Assembly (NCBI GenBank): GCA_039029515.1
Contig: JBCCFX010000063.1
Coordinates: forward strand, 1-18,816
DNA from: JBCCFX01 sp039029515
GTDB lineage: Bacteria; Planctomycetota; Phycisphaerae; Phycisphaerales; SM1A02
Direction of reading: 5' to 3'
Length of the DNA stretch: 18,816 nt
The notes under the pieces were generated by a model. That model was not told where the DNA came from. It searched no databases and saw only the letters and a list, made by a program, of their open reading frames with translations. Both the position numbers and the translations under genes were made by a program. Positions 7,046 through 15,590 of the stretch are shown here, piece by piece (position 1 is the first letter of the stretch; every line of letters begins with the position of its first letter).

Positions 7046-7580
7046 TCTTCATCGTAAACCACTGCCAACCCGCCGAGCCCGCAAGCATCCGCGCAATGAA
7101 CGCCATCTGACCTACGTGATACGCGTAGTGATCGATCTGACGCAGCACCGCGAGATGCACGCTTAACTCCACGCCGCGAATGCGCACCGTCTGCTCGAAC
7201 CGCGCTGCATCCAGTGACTCGATCGCCGCGAACACGCACGACCAACCCTCGTCCCACGCCTGCATGAGTGATGCACGATTCGCACTCGTCGGCTCGCCCA
7301 CTTCGAATTCGCGTTCGCGGTCCCGATCGCCCTTCTCGCCGTCCACCTCGTGACGCAGCATCGCATCGAAATCGCTCCACCGGCTGCGCATGTTGCCCGC
7401 CAGATGCTTCACCAGCACCGCGAGGCTGTTCATGTCGTCGGCTGGCAACGCGAAGAACTGCGCATCGCTCACCTGCTGCAGACAATGCTCCGCGAACGCC
7501 TTCTGACGCCGAAACACGTACAACGCCGCATCTCGCTCGCCAACAATCGTCGCATCCTGATAATTGCGTGTGCTATCCAT
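7038..7580 (-). CDS. DinB-superfamily protein, DUF1572-like
   Basis: 180 aa. The sequence fits the DUF1572 branch of the DinB/YfiT-like four-helix metalloprotein superfamily: SLAVLVKHLAGNMRSRWSDF (residues 52-71), a GDRDREREFE stretch (84-93), and LRQIDHYAYHVGQM (146-159). H59, H151 and H155 are placed as the usual three metal-binding histidines. Length is close to normal for the family. Relatives include bacillithiol-dependent or glutathione-like transferases and many proteins of unknown activity, so no reaction is assigned. It is presumably cytosolic, with no signal or membrane segment. The start is supported by AGGATG about 5 nt upstream of the ATG at 7580. It is divergent from the DUF389 gene with 160 nt between starts. 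The stop codon lies within the CATGGCT heptad array, so the repeat has reached the coding end. Confidence 0.85.
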   Translation of the reverse strand: MDSTRNYQDATIVGERDAALYVFRRQKAFAEHCLQQVSDAQFFALPADDMNSLAVLVKHLAGNMRSRWSDFDAMLRHEVDGEKGDRDREREFEVGEPTSANRASLMQAWDEGWSCVFAAIESLDAARFEQTVRIRGVELSVHLAVLRQIDHYAYHVGQMAFIARMLAGSAGWQWFTMKKP

Positions 7581-7652
7581 GCGTCATCCTAGGACAAGAC
7601 CCACCGCGCATCCCATCCACACCTCCACCCGACGCCCGTCTACGAGGCCTTC

Positions 7653-7729
7653 TCTCCTGTCTCCTATCTCGTATCCTCTTGCTTCATAACCCCAAACCCA
7701 CAGCCCATAGCCCACGGCTTCCAAACCCC
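7653..7729. repeat. Degenerate heptad array H4
   Basis: Units in constant 7-nt phase: TCTCCTG, TCTCCTA, TCTCGTA, TCCTCTT, GCTTCAT, AACCCCA, AACCCAC, AGCCCAT, AGCCCAC, GGCTTCC, AAACCCC. It fills half of the gap between the two divergent genes and ends 11 nt before the GTG start at 7741. Confidence 0.8.
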
Positions 7730-7740
7730 GGACCAATCAC

Positions 7741-8784
7741 GTGCCTGCACGACTCGTTGAAATCTTCGTCCCCGAAACCGTTGCCGGTGAGGTGAAACAC
7801 ATCCTCGATGAACGCAACATCGAGCGCACCATCTATGCCGCCAACGGTGACAAGACGTTCTTCAAAGTGTTCATCCAGGCCGATGAACTCGAAGCGCTCA
7901 CCGATCTCATCGAACCGATCCTCGCCCGCGCTGCTGGCTCAAGACTCATCGTCATCCCCGTTGAGGCAACGTCGCCACGACCCGAGAAACCTGAACGCGA
8001 CAAGGACAAGAGCAAGGACAAGGACGACGAGAACAGTACGCCCAGACATACCGGCCGACTGAGCCGCGAAGAAATCCACCACGATGTCAGCGAACTCGCT
8101 GACACCACCCGTGTCTTCATCGTGCTGACCATCCTTTCCAGCGTCGTCGCCGCGGTCGGATTCGCGCGCAACAGTCCCGCCATCATCATCGGCGCGATGG
8201 TCATTGCGCCGCTGCTCGGCCCCAATATGGCGCTGACGCTTGCCACCGCGCTCGGCGATACCAAACTCGCATGGCGCGCACTCAAAACCAATCTCGCCGG
8301 CGTCATGACCGCAAGCCTCGTCGGCATCCTCTGCGGATTGATCCTGCCTCTCGAGATTGGAGCCAACGAAGTCGCCGCGCGCACCAGCGTCTCCACCGGC
8401 GAGATCCTGCTCGCGCTCGCTTCTGGCGCCGCCGGCGCCATCGCCGTCACCGCAGGCGTCTCCGCATCACTCGTTGGCGTGATGGTCGCCGTCGCGTTGC
8501 TGCCACCGTTGATCATTGCGTGCATGCTGCTTGTGCAGGGTTCGGCGACGGACGCCGCGAGAGCATTTCTGCTCGTGTGCACCAATGTCATCTGCGTCAA
8601 CCTCGCCGGCGTCGTCGTGTTCTATCTCAAGGGCATCAAACCCCGTACGTGGTGGGAAGAAAAGAAGGCGAAGCGCGCGACCGCGATCGCGTTCATCACC
8701 TGGATCATTCTGCTCGCCATCGTCGCCGGCATCATCGCCTGGACACGACCGTGGGCGGACCCTGCAATCACCACACTCCCTTGA
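7741..8784 (+). CDS. DUF389 / TIGR00341-type membrane protein
   Basis: 347 aa with a GTG start, the only start available before the conserved N-terminus (PARLVEIFVPE). Residues 1-75 are a small alpha/beta domain typical of the family. A charged linker with Lys-Asp repeats (82-97) follows, then about seven membrane segments: 124-142, 145-170, 183-205, 221-242, 244-266, 275-296 and 313-335. Family hallmarks are GAMVIAPLLGP (151-161) and SASLVGVMVAVALLPP (241-256). DUF389 proteins are widespread inner-membrane proteins of uncertain role, often suggested to be transporters; I assign no substrate. There is no good ribosome site; the leader is the heptad array H4. The next gene starts 71 nt downstream on the same strand and could be co-transcribed. 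Confidence 0.9.
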   Translation: MPARLVEIFVPETVAGEVKHILDERNIERTIYAANGDKTFFKVFIQADELEALTDLIEPILARAAGSRLIVIPVEATSPRPEKPERDKDKSKDKDDENSTPRHTGRLSREEIHHDVSELADTTRVFIVLTILSSVVAAVGFARNSPAIIIGAMVIAPLLGPNMALTLATALGDTKLAWRALKTNLAGVMTASLVGILCGLILPLEIGANEVAARTSVSTGEILLALASGAAGAIAVTAGVSASLVGVMVAVALLPPLIIACMLLVQGSATDAARAFLLVCTNVICVNLAGVVVFYLKGIKPRTWWEEKKAKRATAIAFITWIILLAIVAGIIAWTRPWADPAITTLP

Positions 8785-8855
8785 CACCACCGCGCACAAC
8801 CACATTGACGCTCGCTCTGCGGCAACACACGACACCCGACCAACGGACATCAACC

Positions 8856-9743
8856 ATGACCACCAATGAACGACTCGATCACCTCGAAGCACAGCTCCAG
8901 TCTCTGACCGGCCGTCACCGTCGACTTCGCTGGATCGCGTCCCTCGCCATTGGTCTCCTGTGCTGCGCCGTTGCCCTCGGCTTTCAGGATGAACCCGCCA
9001 CCGAGATGGCCCTCCGCAAGCTCACCATCGTTGATCAAGATGGGAAGACCCGCATCATGCTCGAAGGTGGTGCCATGGATGATGACGGGATAGCCGGCAC
9101 ATACCACGTCGACGCGAACGGTAAAGTACGCGCCAACACGTTGACGACCCCCGACGGGAATGCGGCATTCAGTCTGTTTGACGACCAGCAGAAGATCCGC
9201 ATGAATCTCAATACACAGATGAATGGAAGGACGGAAATTAAACTGGTCGATGACGCGGGCATACCACGGATCGGACTCTACACGTACGGTGAAAACGAGG
9301 CCGAACTCAATCATCTCGACGCGAGCGGGAAATTCCGACTCTCCAGCGGAACGACAGGAAAAGGCGTCTCGTTCACGGGCCACTTCGATCACCTACAGTC
9401 GCTCCGTTACGGCCAGACCGCAAATCCGAATCGGGAATTCGTTCAACAGTTTTTTGACCCCGAACAGGCCATCCGATTCTCCATTCGAACTGGCCCCGAC
9501 GACCCCGCCAGCCTGTTGCTCTTCGACTCAAACGAACGGAACAGATACATCCTCGAGTCCCGCCCGGACGGTTCGGTCGGCGAGCTCTTCTTCAATAGTG
9601 CTGGCGACGTCCAACTCATTCAGGGCGTCGATGACAAAGGCCAGGCGATGACCTTTGATGCCCGCCACGATGCCGAACCTCCAATCACAATGACAGAAGA
9701 GCCATCAACGACAACAGAAGAGAACGCCGATCCTGATCAGTAA
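8856..9743 (+). CDS. Membrane-anchored protein with short beta-repeats
   Basis: 295 aa from the ATG at 8856 (MTTNERLDHLEAQLQ); a longer open frame to 8271 is antisense-like overlap with DUF389 and is not used. Residues 1-23 are a short amphipathic, possibly coiled-coil helix, 24-42 a single membrane segment, then an extracytoplasmic region. This region is built from repeats around [VL]D-x-x-G-K-x-R-x-x-L: IVDQDGKTRIMLEG, HVDANGKVRANTLT, LFDDQQKIRMNLNT, LVDDAGIPRIGLYT, HLDASGKFRLSSGT, LFDSNERNRYILES. Such repeats are common in planctomycete proteins of unknown function and suggest a beta-solenoid or stacked hairpins (inference). The tail (about 272-295) is Glu/Thr-rich and disordered-looking. 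It follows DUF389 by 71 nt, so a shared transcript is plausible. Confidence 0.75.
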   Translation: MTTNERLDHLEAQLQSLTGRHRRLRWIASLAIGLLCCAVALGFQDEPATEMALRKLTIVDQDGKTRIMLEGGAMDDDGIAGTYHVDANGKVRANTLTTPDGNAAFSLFDDQQKIRMNLNTQMNGRTEIKLVDDAGIPRIGLYTYGENEAELNHLDASGKFRLSSGTTGKGVSFTGHFDHLQSLRYGQTANPNREFVQQFFDPEQAIRFSIRTGPDDPASLLLFDSNERNRYILESRPDGSVGELFFNSAGDVQLIQGVDDKGQAMTFDARHDAEPPITMTEEPSTTTEENADPDQ

Positions 9744-9761
9744 AGGCTCGCTCAAACAAGC

Positions 9762-9810
9762 CGTCGATCGCTCTTCGTCGATCGCTCTTAAGCCGCGAGC
9801 CGGAAGCGCC
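9762..9810. repeat. Heptad array H5 with alternating units
   Basis: CGTCGAT, CGCTCTT, CGTCGAT, CGCTCTT, then AAGCCGC, GAGCCGG, AAGCGCC, all in 7-nt phase. The first four units make a perfect 14-nt tandem duplication. The array starts about 20 nt after the stop codon at 9743. Confidence 0.75.
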
Positions 9811-9833
9811 AGCGCCTGGCATGAGTCGTTCCA

Positions 9834-9910
9834 TTGCCTTCTGCCCGCTGCCCGCTGCAGTCTCCCGCTCCTTCCCTCTTCCCTCCTCGCTTTTCCCTTC
9901 CCCCTTCCCG
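9834..9910. repeat. Degenerate heptad array H6
   Basis: Eleven units in constant phase: TTGCCTT, CTGCCCG, CTGCCCG, CTGCAGT, CTCCCGC, TCCTTCC, CTCTTCC, CTCCTCG, CTTTTCC, CTTCCCC, CTTCCCG. The plus strand is almost all C and T, as in the other arrays. Confidence 0.8.
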
Positions 9911-10021
9911 CGCAGTACATCCACCACGCCGGCATACACCATCTTGGAGCATCTCCGTCGCTCCGGGGTACTCGGCATCCACCTTCCATCTCGCGGATGC
10001 CGCGCTGCGAAAGGCCATCTC

Positions 10022-13000
10022 ATGTTGCGCCAATTGATTGTCATCTGCTGCGCCATCGTTGCGGTCACATCGTCTGGACACGCCCAATGTGAATTCGCCC
10101 GCCTCCACTTTCCCGGCCCGAAGAACACACAAGGCAACCTCTCCGCCCAGTTTGGCTTCAACCTCGCCGTCGACGGCGACCACGCCATTATCTCGTCGCG
10201 ACGCCTCAACGGCGATGATCCACTGCTCCATTTCTTCCATCGAGATGGTGATGGCTGGCGATTTCTGTCTAACGTGACACCACTCGATCCCAATGGCGAC
10301 ATCGGCATCAACCTCGCGATTCATGGAAACCTCGCTCTTGCCACCGACTCACGATTCGATTCCGGCTTCAAGGAACTTGTTCGCGTGTTCGAATTCGTCG
10401 AAGGCGCGTGGACTGAATCCGAACCAGTCGAATGGCCCAGCGCCGCTGCCGTAAGCAACCTCGTCGGCATCACCACGTTCGGCACACAGATCGCAACCGA
10501 TGGCGCGACTGTTGCCGTCTCAGTCCCTACGTATCCCGGCACGAACAACACCAACGGTGCCATCTTTACGTACGAGCGCATGGATGATCGTTGGAACCTC
10601 ACACAGACCATCACGCCGGAACCTGGCGGCATTCTGCTCGGCATTTCCCTGGACGTTCAGGACGACGTCATCGTTGCCACTTCAAAGAACTTCAGCGCGA
10701 CTGTGTTTCGTCGCACTGAGAACACATGGACACTCTTCCAGACGCTGTCCACCAACGGCATTGACTTTCGCGACATTCAGATTCACGGCAATCGCATCTT
10801 CGTCCCCGTCGAAGGCATCGGTGACAGCCCGAACTACATCCGTGTCTTTCGCGACTTCGGTCCCGGCTGGATTCACGAGCAGGACATCGACGCCCAGCCA
10901 GGCCAACTCGAATTCGCCGAAGCCATGGACATTCAGGACGACACCATCATCACCAGCACAGGCGTGGAGAACGCGGAACTCGTCGTCCTTCGCCGACAGC
11001 CGGATGATGCGTGGATTCAAACCGAAACCCTGACCGCCGGCCTTGGCGACTTTCCGTCAACCGTTTACGACCTCGGTCGACGCATCGCCATCACGAACGA
11101 CGGCATGCTCGCGTCCGCCCCGCGCTGGACCGACCCCACCGTCACCAACGCACCGATGCTTGGCCTGGTGCTCGAGTACCGCGGCTTCGATGACACCGAT
11201 TGCGACCGAAACGGGATTCCCGATTCCTGTGACACGCATGACTGCACCGCCCTCGACGACAATGCCAACGGCATCCTCGACCGCTGCGAAACCAACGTCG
11301 CCAACTTCATCGGACCCGCACACGGAAATTGGAATGATCCCGCACACTGGAGTACCGGCACAATCCCCGATGCTTCAACCACCGTGGTGCTCACCCAGGC
11401 CGTCGCACTGACGGCACCATCCGAAGCCGGCACGGTACGGATCGTCTGCGAGGGTGCCCTCGACCTCAACGCACAGACGATCGCCGCGAACATTGACGTC
11501 GATGAAGGCACCCTCATCGGCCCCGGCATGATCACCGGCAACCTCACCAATCGTGCACTGCTGCAGATCAACTCCGGATCACTCGCCATCGATGGCGCAT
11601 ACCAACAGACGAATGCCGGCGAAGTACATCTCATCCCAGGTGATGCGCGTCACGTCCCGGTGCTCCAGGTCAGCAGTGCCGTCGATCTCGCTGGCCGCAT
11701 CGTGATCGATGCCTCCACCCTCAGCACCCGACCCGGCTCGACCGTCGACATGATTCGAGGCGATACGGTGACCGGCGCGTTTGACTCGCAGTTCCTCACC
11801 GCCGACGACGATCGCCAGTTCCGTGTGACGACCTCCAACGCCGCATGGTCACTGCTCGTGGATGAACGGCGACCGGTCGAAACGTGCACGACATTCCGGC
11901 AACCACAGACATTCGATCTGATCAGCCTTGATGATCAACGCCTGCTCATCGGAACCGACACGTACACCCTCGACAACAACGAATGGACCTTCGACGAGTC
12001 CATTCAGTTTCCCGAGGGCGATCAGTACGGCGGCCGCGGCGTCGCCATCAATGGTGATCGCGCGGCGCTCGCCCGCGATAGCGCCAACATCGATGTCTAC
12101 GTGCGCACTGACCGTGGCTGGACGCTTGAAGACACCATCACGAACCCGATTCCGGACACGAACCTCTTCGGCGACTTCAACCTGCGCCGCTACCGCATCG
12201 CTCTCGATGATGATGTCATGGTGATCAGCGCGATCGCCCAATTCTACGGATCGCGCGTCGACGGTGCCGCTGTCTACCGAAGAACCGGCAGCACGTGGAC
12301 ACGCGACGCCATTCTCCGGCCACCGGCCACGCGCTTCACCTCGCAATACGGTGTTTCAGTCGCCATACACAATGAGCGTATCGTCATCGGCTCCGAATGG
12401 ATCTATCAATCCAGCAGCCGAGACTGCAATGTCCCCGCACCGCCAGTTGATATCTACGAGTACGACGGCACCGACTGGATCCGGACCGCTGAACTCACCA
12501 ACGCACTCCCGTTGGAAAACTGCATCTGTTCGGAATTCGGCACCGCCGTCGCGATCCACGATGACATCATCGCCGTGCACAGCGAGCGATGCCCACCAGT
12601 CTTCGCCGGCTGGTCCCAGCGCGTTGTCCTGCAGATCTTTCGCCACGTCAACGACCAATGGAAGCTTGAAGGCGTCGTCGATGTCCCTGGTTACTACGAA
12701 TGGTGGATCCCACCGCCGGTGATGGCGATGGATGAACACTCGATTCTGTTCTCGTCGGTTGGGGTGGAGTTCGCTGACACACCAGGACGAGTCGGTGCCG
12801 TCCATATCGTGCAACACAACGGCGATATGTGGGTTCGAAATCCCGCCACGATTCGCCCCGGTCCATGCGAACAGCAGTTCGGTTATATCGTCGATGTGTC
12901 CGGCGATAACGCCGCCATCATCTCCGTCAACGGTGTGAACGAAAGCACAACGCTGGTGCGCGGCATCCTCGGCATTGATCTCGACCGCGACGGCATCGCC

Positions 13001-13270
13001 GACTCGTGCGCCGACGTCGATGAACCTGCTGGACCACCGTTCGAGCCTTGCCCCGTTGGGAACTGCCGGGAAGACTGCTCACCGGTCACCGGCGACAACA
13101 CCTACGGCAACGGCGTCGTCAATGTCGATGATCTCATCGAAGTGATTCAACTGACGCGCTCGTTCACGACCTTACAACGACGTGGCGACGTGAACCTCGA
13201 TGGCGCCATCGATGCCCTCGACATTCAACTCGTCATCGACGCCATGCTCAACAACGGGCAATGCCCGTAG
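10022..13270 (+). CDS. Giant secreted FG-GAP protein with dockerin-like C-terminus
   Basis: 1082 aa from the ATG at 10022, chosen because it starts a signal peptide (MLRQLIVICCAIVAVTSSGHA); GAAAGG upstream is a weak ribosome site. Residues about 25-385 contain at least five FG-GAP-type repeats with the pattern A-x-D-G-D-x-A-I...V-F-x-x-x-x-x-x-W-x-x-x-x-x-[LI] (integrin-alpha-like). Next come two Ca-loop motifs (DCDRNGIPDSCD and DDNANGILDRCE, about 390-420). About 430-605 is a GNWNDPAHWSTG-type region followed by beta-helix-like sequence (as in autotransporter-associated repeats). A second FG-GAP set follows at about 620-975. The end has another Ca loop (DLDRDGIADSCAD), a Cys-rich linker, and two dockerin-like units (GNGVVNVDDLIEVIQ and GDVNLDGAIDALDIQLVI) at 1030-1082. 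It is probably extracellular; ligand unknown. A palindrome lies 29 nt after the stop. Confidence 0.85.
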   Translation: MLRQLIVICCAIVAVTSSGHAQCEFARLHFPGPKNTQGNLSAQFGFNLAVDGDHAIISSRRLNGDDPLLHFFHRDGDGWRFLSNVTPLDPNGDIGINLAIHGNLALATDSRFDSGFKELVRVFEFVEGAWTESEPVEWPSAAAVSNLVGITTFGTQIATDGATVAVSVPTYPGTNNTNGAIFTYERMDDRWNLTQTITPEPGGILLGISLDVQDDVIVATSKNFSATVFRRTENTWTLFQTLSTNGIDFRDIQIHGNRIFVPVEGIGDSPNYIRVFRDFGPGWIHEQDIDAQPGQLEFAEAMDIQDDTIITSTGVENAELVVLRRQPDDAWIQTETLTAGLGDFPSTVYDLGRRIAITNDGMLASAPRWTDPTVTNAPMLGLVLEYRGFDDTDCDRNGIPDSCDTHDCTALDDNANGILDRCETNVANFIGPAHGNWNDPAHWSTGTIPDASTTVVLTQAVALTAPSEAGTVRIVCEGALDLNAQTIAANIDVDEGTLIGPGMITGNLTNRALLQINSGSLAIDGAYQQTNAGEVHLIPGDARHVPVLQVSSAVDLAGRIVIDASTLSTRPGSTVDMIRGDTVTGAFDSQFLTADDDRQFRVTTSNAAWSLLVDERRPVETCTTFRQPQTFDLISLDDQRLLIGTDTYTLDNNEWTFDESIQFPEGDQYGGRGVAINGDRAALARDSANIDVYVRTDRGWTLEDTITNPIPDTNLFGDFNLRRYRIALDDDVMVISAIAQFYGSRVDGAAVYRRTGSTWTRDAILRPPATRFTSQYGVSVAIHNERIVIGSEWIYQSSSRDCNVPAPPVDIYEYDGTDWIRTAELTNALPLENCICSEFGTAVAIHDDIIAVHSERCPPVFAGWSQRVVLQIFRHVNDQWKLEGVVDVPGYYEWWIPPPVMAMDEHSILFSSVGVEFADTPGRVGAVHIVQHNGDMWVRNPATIRPGPCEQQFGYIVDVSGDNAAIISVNGVNESTTLVRGILGIDLDRDGIADSCADVDEPAGPPFEPCPVGNCREDCSPVTGDNTYGNGVVNVDDLIEVIQLTRSFTTLQRRGDVNLDGAIDALDIQLVIDAMLNNGQCP

Positions 13271-13298
13271 GCTTCTCGTGCTTCCTGTCGTCGCGTCG

Positions 13299-13320
13299 GC
13301 CGGGTTCTGCTGAACCCGGC
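13299..13320. repeat. GC-rich palindrome P4 (9-bp stem, 4-nt loop)
   Basis: GCCGGGTTC, loop TGCT, GAACCCGGC, with all stem pairs intact. It stands 29 nt downstream of the stop at 13270 and could end or stabilise that transcript, but it lacks a T-run and belongs to the dispersed palindrome family. Confidence 0.8.
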
Positions 13321-13347
13321 ATCATCGATTGGCCACTGCGCATTCCA

Positions 13348-13413
13348 GCACCAATCGTCATTCAACCTCGACAAACGAACGACGATCAACGTCCTCTCCC
13401 CGTAGGGCGGGTT
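13348..13413. repeat. Dispersed spacer repeat, copy 1
   Basis: These 66 nt, from GCACCAATCGTCATTCAA to CCCCGTAGGGCGGGTT, align without gaps to 18709-18774 with about seven mismatches by eye. The segment lies between palindromes P4 and P5 and leads directly into P5. Confidence 0.85.
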
Positions 13414-13426
13414 CTCCGAACCCGCC
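13406..13426. repeat. GC-rich palindrome P5 (9-bp stem, 3-nt loop)
   Basis: GGCGGGTTC, loop TCC, GAACCCGCC: the reverse complement of P1. The following flank (GCTCTCGTTCACTGTCACC) also follows P7 at 18680. It lies 59 nt beyond the stop codon of the minus-strand gene ending at 13485. Confidence 0.85.
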
Positions 13427-13484
13427 GCTCTCGTTCACTGTCACCGCGCCGTCCGGCACCAGCCGTCGTTCAGAACAACGCTCC

Positions 13485-15590
13485 CTACCCGCCACACACA
13501 TCCGGGCACGGACCGAACGACGTAATCACCGCGATCACATCATCGATGTTCACCGCGCCATTCCCCACCGACCCATCAAGGTTCGTCGGCGCTACATCGC
13601 ATGCGCCGCCTGCTTCGCCGAACGCATTGATCACCGCCATCAGATCGTCAATGCTGACCACGCCATTCCCACGGTCTGGCGCACAGTCTGCCGGACATGC
13701 ATCAAGCGTGGGCACGTCGAGGACCTGCACGCGAAAGCCACCAGCGTCAGTCACGTACAACCGGCCGTCTGCCGTCGCCGCGATGCGCTGCATGCCGTCG
13801 AATTCACCCGATCCCGATCCCGGTCCGCCGAACGTCCACAGCATTTCACCGTCGCGATCAAACGCGACCACACGACTGTTCCCCGCATCAGACACATAGA
13901 TTCGCCCCGCAAAATCGCTCGTCACCCCGAGCGGAAAACTGAAGTCATCCTCACCCTCCGGCCCGAACGGCCCTAATGACTTCAACAGCGTGCCATCCTG
14001 CATCGTCATCAACACACGCTGGTTGAACGTGTCCACGATCAGCAACCGGCCTTCGCGATCAATATGTAAACCACGCGGACCAAAGAGAATCGGACCGACA
14101 CCCGACTCCGGCACGGTGACCGTCTCCACGAACGAACCGTCCGGCTCAAACACCTGAATCCGATTGTTCCCCGTGTCCGCCACGAACACGCGCCCATCCG
14201 GCGTCAACGCAATACCCGATGGTGACGAAAACTGCGCATTGCTGTCACCGAAGGCGCCGAATACCTGAACCGGCGTACCGTCGAGTTCGCGCACATTGAT
14301 CCGGTGATTCTCCTGATCCACCACGTACATACGGTTGCTCGTCAGCGCGAGATCAACGGGGCGCTCAATCTCGTTCGGATCTGATGGTCCGGCACCCGCA
14401 AACGACTTCGGCTGACCAACGCTGTCGAAGATGTGAATCTGGTCCGTTGTCACATCCGTGACATAGACATCTCCGGATAGCGCCAGCGCAATGCCGACCG
14501 GAAACGTGAACTCGCCGACGCCGTCATCGCCCGCAATTCCAAATGACGTGATCGCAGTGATATCCGAGCGATCATCCATGACGCCACAGCCGCAACGACC
14601 GGGCATGAACTTCATGGGATCATCCGGACATGCATCGCACGCATCCGGTACACCATCGTTGTCCGCATCATCCTGCGTGCAGGGCACGTCATCACCAAGA
14701 TACGTTCCGCCAAGATCATTGCATTCAAACTTCTCGATCTCGACACATCCGACTGAAAGGCAACATGCGCCCGTGGGGCCGAGACACACCGTGACGTCGC
14801 AACTCGTTCCCACGCCCTGAAAAACGCCCCCCAACGTCGCGCAGTCGCTCTGCGACGCCCACGTGCATTCCACCGAACCGATGCAGCAGGAACCGAATGT
14901 GGTGCTCAGAAACTCACTTGAGAACTGGTAGAACGCAAATACATTCAACCCAACGCCGCCCAATCGCGCCTGGCCGAAGAAGTCGCTCCCCTTCGGCACC
15001 GTGAACTGACCCAGCAATTTTCGATATTGACCTGTAGCCGTCCGGACGAGGAATGGATCCGGCGGTTGAACCACATCGATCCAACCAACGTTGAATTCGT
15101 TCACCTCCCCTGTGAGACCATTGAATGCCTGTTCGTTGGAGATGTCGAAATGCACGTCAAAGATGTCCGTGCCGCCCATCGATAAGTACGTGTCAAACGC
15201 CAGCGTCGGCACGAATCCCAGGAAGCCCGTATTGGGTGGAATCAGCGACGACTCAAACTCATCGTTGTAGAACGCATTGCCATTCCCGGGATCAAGAACC
15301 AGCTCCACGCCGTTGTCCGTCGATCCGCCGATGAATGAGATCCGGTCAAACCGGTTACACGTCACGGCATACAACCGATACACATCCCAGTCTTCGCTGA
15401 ATGCCGCCCATGCATCCGACACTTCGACGGCACCGATCTCCTCGATCGTCCCGTCAAAGCGCGGATAACCCAATGAGAAATCAACGCGTTGAAGTCGAAC
15501 TTCAACAAACGAAAAGCCAGATGCGAACGCGATTGGTACGCAAACGATCAACGTCAGCACCGTCACCGCAACGGCACGCCGAAACATCAT
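13485..15590 (-). CDS. Secreted NHL-propeller protein with shared N-terminal domain and dockerin-like tail (paralogue 1)
   Basis: 701 aa from the ATG at 15590, which overlaps the stop of the upstream paralogue as ATGA. Residues 1-24 are a signal peptide. About 27-227 is the domain shared with 2189-2923 and 15587-17677 (VDFSLGYPRFDGTI, WDVYRLY, VLDPGNG, PTLAFDT, LLGQFTVPKGSDFFGQ). About 233-304 holds two Cys-rich modules, each around a CC pair (GSCCIG and GACCLS). About 309-335 is a thrombospondin-type-3-like Ca loop (DADNDGVPDACDACP). About 345-627 contains six NHL repeats, enough for a six-bladed propeller (e.g. RVFVADTGNNRIQVFEPDG). About 630-701 has two dockerin-like units (GNGVVSIDDLMAVINAFG and GNGAVNIDDVIAVITSFG). 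It is probably surface-exposed or secreted. The ATGA junction indicates coupled translation and matched amounts with its paralogue. Ligand unknown. Confidence 0.87.
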   Translation of the reverse strand: MMFRRAVAVTVLTLIVCVPIAFASGFSFVEVRLQRVDFSLGYPRFDGTIEEIGAVEVSDAWAAFSEDWDVYRLYAVTCNRFDRISFIGGSTDNGVELVLDPGNGNAFYNDEFESSLIPPNTGFLGFVPTLAFDTYLSMGGTDIFDVHFDISNEQAFNGLTGEVNEFNVGWIDVVQPPDPFLVRTATGQYRKLLGQFTVPKGSDFFGQARLGGVGLNVFAFYQFSSEFLSTTFGSCCIGSVECTWASQSDCATLGGVFQGVGTSCDVTVCLGPTGACCLSVGCVEIEKFECNDLGGTYLGDDVPCTQDDADNDGVPDACDACPDDPMKFMPGRCGCGVMDDRSDITAITSFGIAGDDGVGEFTFPVGIALALSGDVYVTDVTTDQIHIFDSVGQPKSFAGAGPSDPNEIERPVDLALTSNRMYVVDQENHRINVRELDGTPVQVFGAFGDSNAQFSSPSGIALTPDGRVFVADTGNNRIQVFEPDGSFVETVTVPESGVGPILFGPRGLHIDREGRLLIVDTFNQRVLMTMQDGTLLKSLGPFGPEGEDDFSFPLGVTSDFAGRIYVSDAGNSRVVAFDRDGEMLWTFGGPGSGSGEFDGMQRIAATADGRLYVTDAGGFRVQVLDVPTLDACPADCAPDRGNGVVSIDDLMAVINAFGEAGGACDVAPTNLDGSVGNGAVNIDDVIAVITSFGPCPDVCGG
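15587..15590 (-). promoter_or_regulatory. ATGA stop/start overlap (translational coupling)
   Basis: On the minus strand the TGA of the upstream paralogue shares bases with the ATG of the downstream one. GGGGTG about 6 nt earlier, inside the upstream coding end, can serve as ribosome site. A second ATG follows immediately. Confidence 0.8.

Larger units (their letters stand above)
9744..10021. other. 278-nt intergenic region with repeats and a possible gene scrap
   Basis: It contains a 14-nt tandem duplication and heptads (9762-9810), a long heptad array (9834-9910), and about 110 nt (9911-10021) that looks like coding sequence on the minus strand but is open only across frames. The open frame of the next gene extends leftward to 9821 through the heptads; that extension is not considered translated. 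Confidence 0.6.

Noticed and set aside
7833..8600. 255-codon minus-strand open frame opposite DUF389
   Set aside because: Ala/Ser-rich shadow; the plus-strand protein carries the DUF389 hallmarks.
8271..8855. Long open frame upstream of the 8856 start
   Set aside because: It lies wholly over the DUF389 gene in another frame, is Arg/His-rich, and has no family resemblance.
9821..10021. In-frame N-terminal extension of the giant exoprotein to 9821
   Set aside because: It translates the C/T-rich heptad array and would hide the signal peptide that starts at 10022.
13299..13320. Intrinsic terminator after the gene ending at 13270
   Set aside because: The hairpin is strong but has no T-tract, and it belongs to a dispersed family that also occurs away from gene ends.
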